Origin: Magnaporthiopsis rhizophila | Lineage: Eukaryota > Ascomycota > Sordariomycetes > Magnaporthales > Magnaporthaceae | NCBI GenBank assembly: GCA_003049465.1 | Contig: PYSS01000106.1 | Span: 62,001-126,000, forward strand | DNA: 64,000 bases | Direction: 5' to 3' | In this document: positions 59,061 to 64,000 of the stretch, in pieces | Position numbering within the stretch: position 1 is the stretch's first letter | How the letters are laid out: every line of letters begins with the position of its first letter | Made by a program: the position numbers and the translations under genes | Notes under the pieces: generated by a model | Database searches by the model: none | What the model saw: the letters and a program-made list of their open reading frames with translations, nothing else | Told to the model about the DNA's origin: nothing

Positions 59061-60038
59061 AATATAAAGATTCCTGGATATCAATTTTGATCAGCCTCAG
59101 AGTTCTGGGAACATCGCAAACGGCAAGACAAGAGAAATCGTACCGCGGGACCTGGCTGTGACGATTTTGGCGAGGTCGAGCCCCTCATTTCCCAACGGAC
59201 CAAACCGGAGCTCGAGTTCGGATTGACGATGTGTTGAGAATGCCATGATGTTTTGCTCACTTTTGTCCGCTGTGAGACTGAGAGTTGGAAGCATTGACAG
59301 GTCCTTCCTAGCAATGCCGTCGTCTTGGCTGACGAATAGGCACCTAACGTCATCGCGCTTGGTTCTGGGAAGCCCATCTACCGTCTCTCTGAACCAGAGG
59401 CAGATGTCTTTCCGCTGCTCCCTGTCGCACTCGTCGATCCCATCCAGAATCACGTAGGTTTTTCGGCTCTTCAGGGCCGTTTTCAGGAGATCCTTTGCCA
59501 GCTTGATGTCGGATAAAACGTCCTGGGGCACTCTGCCATTCTGGGTCGACATCATTAGCTCGCAATGAAGAATCAAAGTTTTGTCTTGGGCCACTAGCTG
59601 GGCCAGCATCGATCTGGCGACAGCAATGAATGTCTGTCTTGCAGGATCCCTCTCGCTGCAGTAGAAGAAGGCAACTGCAATGTCCGGGAGTTCTTTCGCC
59701 CTGTCAACCACGAACGAAGCTAGGACCGACTTGCCTAATGACAGTATTTCTGTCCATTAGTAACGGCGAGCCTGTTTAGTCAATAGTACTGGAACCGGGA
59801 ACCCCTTACCCGCCCCCGGCTTGCCGTTGAGCCAAAGCAATGGCGTCTGGCAAAAGTTGGGATCAAACCAGTCCTTAAAGGCTGGGTCCTGGGGTAGCCA
59901 GGCGTATGACTGTGTGCTCCAGCCCCTGGCCCTGGCATGGCGTTCGTGAGCCGCATCCATATCCAGAGATCTCAGCCACCGAAACACGTCTCTGCGGCGG
60001 CAGCGCTGTGTGTCTTCCTTTGTTCTTTTGAGGTTCTT
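59061..60038 (-). pseudogene. NLR-like gene, 5' part (NACHT ATPase)
   Basis: Minus-strand exons: A 60038..59810, B 59734..59144, and the first 13 bases of C, 59073..59061. Intron A/B (59809..59735) splits the Walker A motif, rejoining GKPGAG to KSVLASF in phase 1. Intron B/C (59143..59074, GTACGA..CCAG) is also phase 1. Exon A opens KNLKRTKEDTQR and contains RWLRSLDMDAAHERH and LLWLNGKPG. Exon B has AFFYCSERD and the Walker B strand TYVILDGIDECD. Exon C begins GIFI and then meets the retrotransposon; 23 kb further left FARYVFEKLY continues it in frame. NACHT proteins are STAND ATPases that switch oligomeric state on ligand binding. The 5' end is missing: at 60038 the frame abuts the LTR of element 4, so any N-terminal effector domain lies outside or is lost. 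Confidence 0.88.
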
Positions 60039-60406
60039 TGTAATAAGGGGATCAAGTTAGCTTGGAGAAGGTTTCTCAAATTAGTGATAATCTCTCAGGG
60101 CCTCAAGGAGATGCTTAGGGAGCCAGAATCTCCTAAAGGGGTTCTTTCGAGGGGTGCCCTTTATATAAGCCACAGGGTGGCCCGTGCAAAACCCTAAATA
60201 CATATCTAGGTGCGGGGTAAAAAATAGGGTACAATAACCGAGCGCCAACCTTTTGCGAGGGATTTGTGTTTGGTATAAAGCGCCCTAATAGGGGATTATT
60301 ATCTTATTTTGGCCCTTTTTTATAGCCTTTTATTAGTCCTTTCCTGGCCGGCCTTCTTTTTTTTAAACCGGCTTTTTGTTTGTAAAAATTATCCCTGTAT
60401 AACACA
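60039..60406 (-). repeat. Candidate 3' LTR of element 4 (368 bp)
   Basis: On the minus strand it begins TGTGTTATACAGGG directly after the polypurine tract and ends CCCCTTATTACA, similar to the LTR 1 end CCTTGTTACA. It contains a TATA-like box, CTTATATAAAGG, at about 60160-60171. The next five bases, AAGAA (minus), would be the target-site duplication. The 3' boundary is inferred; a shorter LTR ending at 60211 is possible. Confidence 0.55.
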
Positions 60407-61231
60407 ATCCTCCCTTTTCCAAAGCGCATCCCAAACCTTATACTTGTGAATCCCTGGGCTTTTTAAAATAGCGTTAATAAAAGGCCCTAACTTTTTTTTT
60501 GCTATTTTTCCCTCAAAATTTTCCCACGGCTCCCAGGTATTATTTTTATTATCAAACTTTTGCCATTTAATTTTGTATTTTACAATTCTTTCCTTATTTT
60601 TGAAATTTCGGATTTTTTTTATATTTTATTTATTTTTTAGGGGAGAAATGTTTTGCATAATTTGGTTAAAATCAGGCCAAGCCTAAATATTAGCACGGTA
60701 AAATTTAAGGAGTAAAATATAAAAGGTGGGGTAAATTTTCCATAATAATAAAAGTGCAAATCGGATAGTTAAAAATAATACAATTTAAAGGATTTTAAAA
60801 AAACCAAAAAGCTTTGTATTAAATTTTTTGGCGGGGCGTTATATTTTAATATTCCGGATATTAAGCATAACAAATTATCCTTCGGTAAAAACAGAAAAGG
60901 TTTGTTATTTTTTGTCCGCCTAATATTTTATACGGTTCTGGGTTTTATCCAGGTATAAATGCGCCTTATTATAAACCTTATATATCCAATAAATATATAG
61001 CTTATTTGCCGGGCAGGGCTTTGTACGCCCCGGGCGCGATAAATTATAAACTGCTAAATTAAACCCATAATTAATATAAAAAAAAAAAATACCCGTATTT
61101 AAAAAAAAAGTATTATTATAAACAAATTTTGTTATAAACAAAAGGTTTACCCAATTAAATATTTTATAATTAATAAAGGATTGGAGATAAATTTTTAAAT
61201 TTTGGTTAAATTTTTTAATTTATTTATTAGT

Positions 61232-61510
61232 TTAAAAATAAAAGGCGGTATTTATTTTAAACTTTATACCCACCAAATTAAAAAAATTTTGCCATAAATA
61301 AGTTATAAATCTGGAATTTTTATCAAAAATAATATCCAATAGCATACTGTAAAATTGCCAGTATTTTTTGGCAAAAATGCAGATAAAATTGTCTGTTTTT
61401 TTTTCCCCTTTTTTAAAAGGCACAAAATGAGCCATTTTAATAAAAGGATCCATTATTACCCAAATAAAATCATATTTATAACTAATAGGAAAATTAGTAA
61501 TAAAATCCAT
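61232..61510 (-). pseudogene. Element 4 integrase core remnant
   Basis: Open for 92 codons. DFITNFPISYKYDFIWVIMD and KMAHFVPFKKG match the integrase core start, and IIFDKNSRFITYLWQNF matches the second catalytic segment (family SDRGSRFTSxFW). The first Asp survives and the second segment has changed to DKN. Confidence 0.85.
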
Positions 61511-62689
61511 AATAACGGTTTATTATAACCAATAATATAATTTTATAAACTGTAATAATTTAAATGGTGCATATTTTGGTATTTTGTTATATTAATATTT
61601 AAGGTAACTTTTTATATAATCCTTAATATTGCTTTTTATATCCGGCCACCAAAAATATCTAATAATTAATTTAAAAGTTTTATCCATTTTTATATACCCG
61701 GTAATTTTAATATTATATTCAGATTTAAAAATTTCTTTTTTAAATTTCAGCTAAACTGATATCCAAAATTTATTTTTCCGGTACAAAAGTTTATTAATAA
61801 TATTTTCCCTTTTTTAAAAATTTATTAAATATTTTTGGTATTTGGTATCCGTTTAATCGATTTGCTTAATTTTGCTTGTAAAAGCCGATTCCTATTTAAA
61901 AATCGGAATATTACAAAATTGCACGGATAAAAAAAAGGGCAATTATAAAAAATTATTTCCTATAATAAAATATTTTTTTTGCAAAACCGTTATAATCGGC
62001 TGGTTTTTACTCCCTTTTTTTTAAAGCCTGTATTGCTCGAGTTTTAAAAAAATATTAGCCTTTTTATTTTATTTTCCTGGCCGGTAATTAATTAAAAACC
62101 AATAATTTAAAAATTACTGGGCTTATTTAGCTTATTATTAGTTAAAAACCTTGGTTATTATAAAATATGCTAGGTTCTGGTAATTGGTAAAAATTTTAAT
62201 ACGGTATTTGGTATTTTCCAAATAATACTGCTATTTTGCAAAATAATTAATAATTACCAAAAGCTTTTTATTATAAATTTTATAATTAATTTCGATTAGT
62301 ATCATTTTTCGGAAATAAAAGGTTATAAAATATAATTTTCCATTTTTTGGATCCCGTTAAAAAATTACCGCGCTAATAACAAAATTGGACAAATCTGTTT
62401 CAATTATTATTAAAAGCTCCGGATCGAAATATTATAATATAAATGGGCTGGTAAAAACAAATTTAAGCATATCGAAAATAATTTGTATTTTTGGTATCCA
62501 AAACTATTGGGATTTTGAAAAAGCATTAACCGTGATTAAAAATTTTATAATTTTGAAAAACCTTTTAATAAACCTTCGATAAAAATTAGCAAAACTTATA
62601 AAAAATTAATAATTTTTTAGCTGTATTAATTTTTTTCAGCATAGTATAATATCGATTTTATTTTGTAATATATTAATTTTTTTGGGTTT

Positions 62690-63130
62690 AATAATATGGC
62701 CAAAAAATTTGATTTTTTGAATTTCCCAGCAGTATTTACGGGGTGCCACGGTAAAATAATATTTAAAAAAGCATTTTAATATATCCTTAACCAGTTTATT
62801 ATATTTTTTTTTAATTTTTGCATAAATAAAGATATTATTTAGGTAAATTAAAATGCTTATATTTATCAGGTTTATAAAAATATGGTTTATAAAATTCTGG
62901 AAAGTGGCAGGGGTATTAATCAGGCTTATAAGTATAATAATAAATTTAAAAAATTTATATTTGTATCGGAACGTTATAAATTATTTATATTTTTTTTTTA
63001 TTTTAATTAAATTAAAATTTATTTTAAAATCGATTTTTATTATTTATCGGATTTTACTAAAATAATTTTAAAATTTTATTATAAAAAAAATAAAATATTG
63101 GATAAGTATTATTTTCGAATTAAAATTATA
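62690..63130 (-). pseudogene. Element 4 reverse transcriptase remnant
   Basis: Minus-strand reading through stops gives FINHIFIKLI-type and YLNNIFIYAKIKKKYN-type text around 62810-62870, the region of YLDDILIYS. RNA-like and chromatin-binding parts are not identifiable. Called from this motif and its position upstream of the integrase remnant. Confidence 0.55.
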
Positions 63131-64000
63131 ATAATCGATAATAGGCCTTAACGGATCCTTAAAATCTTTCTTTTTTGCAAAAAAAAGGAATAATTTTATT
63201 ATTCTTTTTCCTTGTTATATTTAACCAGCCTTAAGGTTTTTATTTAGCCAGGGCTTAAAAATTTTATATTTTTGTGCATTTAAAAGGTATAAAAGCCCCC
63301 AAATAAGTTTGGCCCTTTTTTTAAATATTATTTTATGGTTTTATAACTAATAATCCGGTAATTGTATAATAGTTTTTTTTAATATTATAAAAAAAAATTC
63401 CTTAAATTTGTTAAATATTTAGGCTAGCTTTTCAGGCAAATCGGGATTATCCAGTTTTTTAATAAAAAAAATGGTAACCGGTATAATTATAAAAAAATCC
63501 GCAGGGTTTTTAGGGTTTTGCAATTTTTTGAAACGGAATTTTTAACATTTTTTGCAAATTTTAATATCGAAATAAATATTCTCGGATTATTTTTTTAAAA
63601 TATCAATAAAATAATATCGAACTATCCATTAAACAAATAATAAAATATCATAGTTTGGATCAAAATTGGATATATTAAAATTAATAGCTGACCAGTAATT
63701 TCGATACTTAAAAATAATATTAAAAAAATATTACCAAACCGAGCTTTTTTTTGCTTTTTTATAATTAATTATAACCCTGGAAATTTTACAATTAACCATA
63801 TATTGCTAAAATTTGGCCACTATTTAAATTAATACCAGATACCCTTAATGGTTTCCGGTATTAAGCAAAACGCGGACAGAAATTTTTGGCTATTTTTTAA
63901 TCCGGAGCATTATATCCAATATAAACCTTATTATATTATTGTTAAATTTTAAGGCCCCGGATCCCTAATAATTTAAATTAATTATAATTTTCTCGAAAAA

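Larger units (their letters stand above)
60039..64000 (-). mobile_element. LTR retrotransposon 4 (partial), Ty3/gypsy type, RIP-mutated
   Basis: AT-rich element running out of the window. Minus orientation: RT-like remnants near 62690-63130, integrase at 61232-61510, polypurine tract GGAAAAGGGAGGA at about 60408-60421, then the 3' LTR (60406..60039). Its left edge abuts exon A of the NLR-like gene. Only one end is in the window, so the target-site duplication cannot be checked. Confidence 0.75.

Noticed and set aside
60211..60406. Shorter LTR (196 bp) for element 4, ending at TGCGGGG
   Set aside because: The longer version ends in TTATTACA like the LTR of element 1 and includes the TATA-like box in a usual LTR position; the short form is kept only as an alternative.

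Overview
The window is nuclear DNA of a filamentous ascomycete. The genes are GC-rich and have short GT..AG introns with CTAAC/CTGAC-type branch sites. The products are typically fungal, and the right-hand 28 kb is AT-rich transposon DNA mutated almost only by C-to-T/G-to-A changes, the mark of repeat-induced point mutation (RIP). Gene style points to Sordariomycetes, perhaps Sordariales; this placement is inferred, not proven.

Left arm (1-34 kb): ordinary, mostly housekeeping genes. In order: an LRRC40-like leucine-rich-repeat protein (-), a three-exon fatty acid desaturase-family protein (-), a secretory-pathway cytochrome b561 protein (+), a xanthine/hypoxanthine phosphoribosyltransferase (+), a mitochondrial oxidoreductase-like protein (-), a coiled-coil protein resembling inner-kinetochore CENP-O/Mcm21 (+), DPM3 (-), an intron-containing tRNA-Ala(AGC), an M50B-like membrane metallopeptidase (+), a short heme-thiolate peroxidase (-), ER glucosidase I of family GH63 (+) and a small secreted protein with a Kex2-like site (+). 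DPM3 and glucosidase I both serve protein glycosylation in the ER. Between 24.3 and 27.2 kb lies a repeat-bearing, gene-poor patch with a 27-bp minisatellite, a 38-bp hairpin, an AT island and a decayed coding region. Intron joins were checked for reading phase and are given per gene.

Right arm (34.5-64 kb): one NLR-like gene (NACHT ATPase with C-terminal C2H2 zinc fingers, minus strand) has been torn in two. Its 5' part lies at 59.06-60.04 kb and its 3' part at 34.58-36.085 kb. The two parts rejoin in frame once a 22,975-bp insertion is removed. The insertion is a Russian doll of three Ty3/gypsy-type LTR retrotransposons: element 1 (36086-59060, 310-bp LTRs, TSD AATAT), element 2 inside it (38926-53963, 466-bp LTRs, TSD GGGAC) and element 3 inside that (45375-52924, 496-bp LTRs, TSD TCCAG). 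Each LTR pair is equal in length and each 5-bp target-site duplication is perfect. A fourth retrotransposon (60039 to beyond the window) appears to cut off the 5' end of the same gene. The host gene pieces keep an open frame although the elements next to them are saturated with RIP mutations.

Elements 2 and 3 also carry an antisense cysteine-rich reading frame just inside the 3' LTR and a tRNA-like sequence with an acceptor stem and a B box. These, with the doubly broken NLR gene, are the most unusual features of the window.
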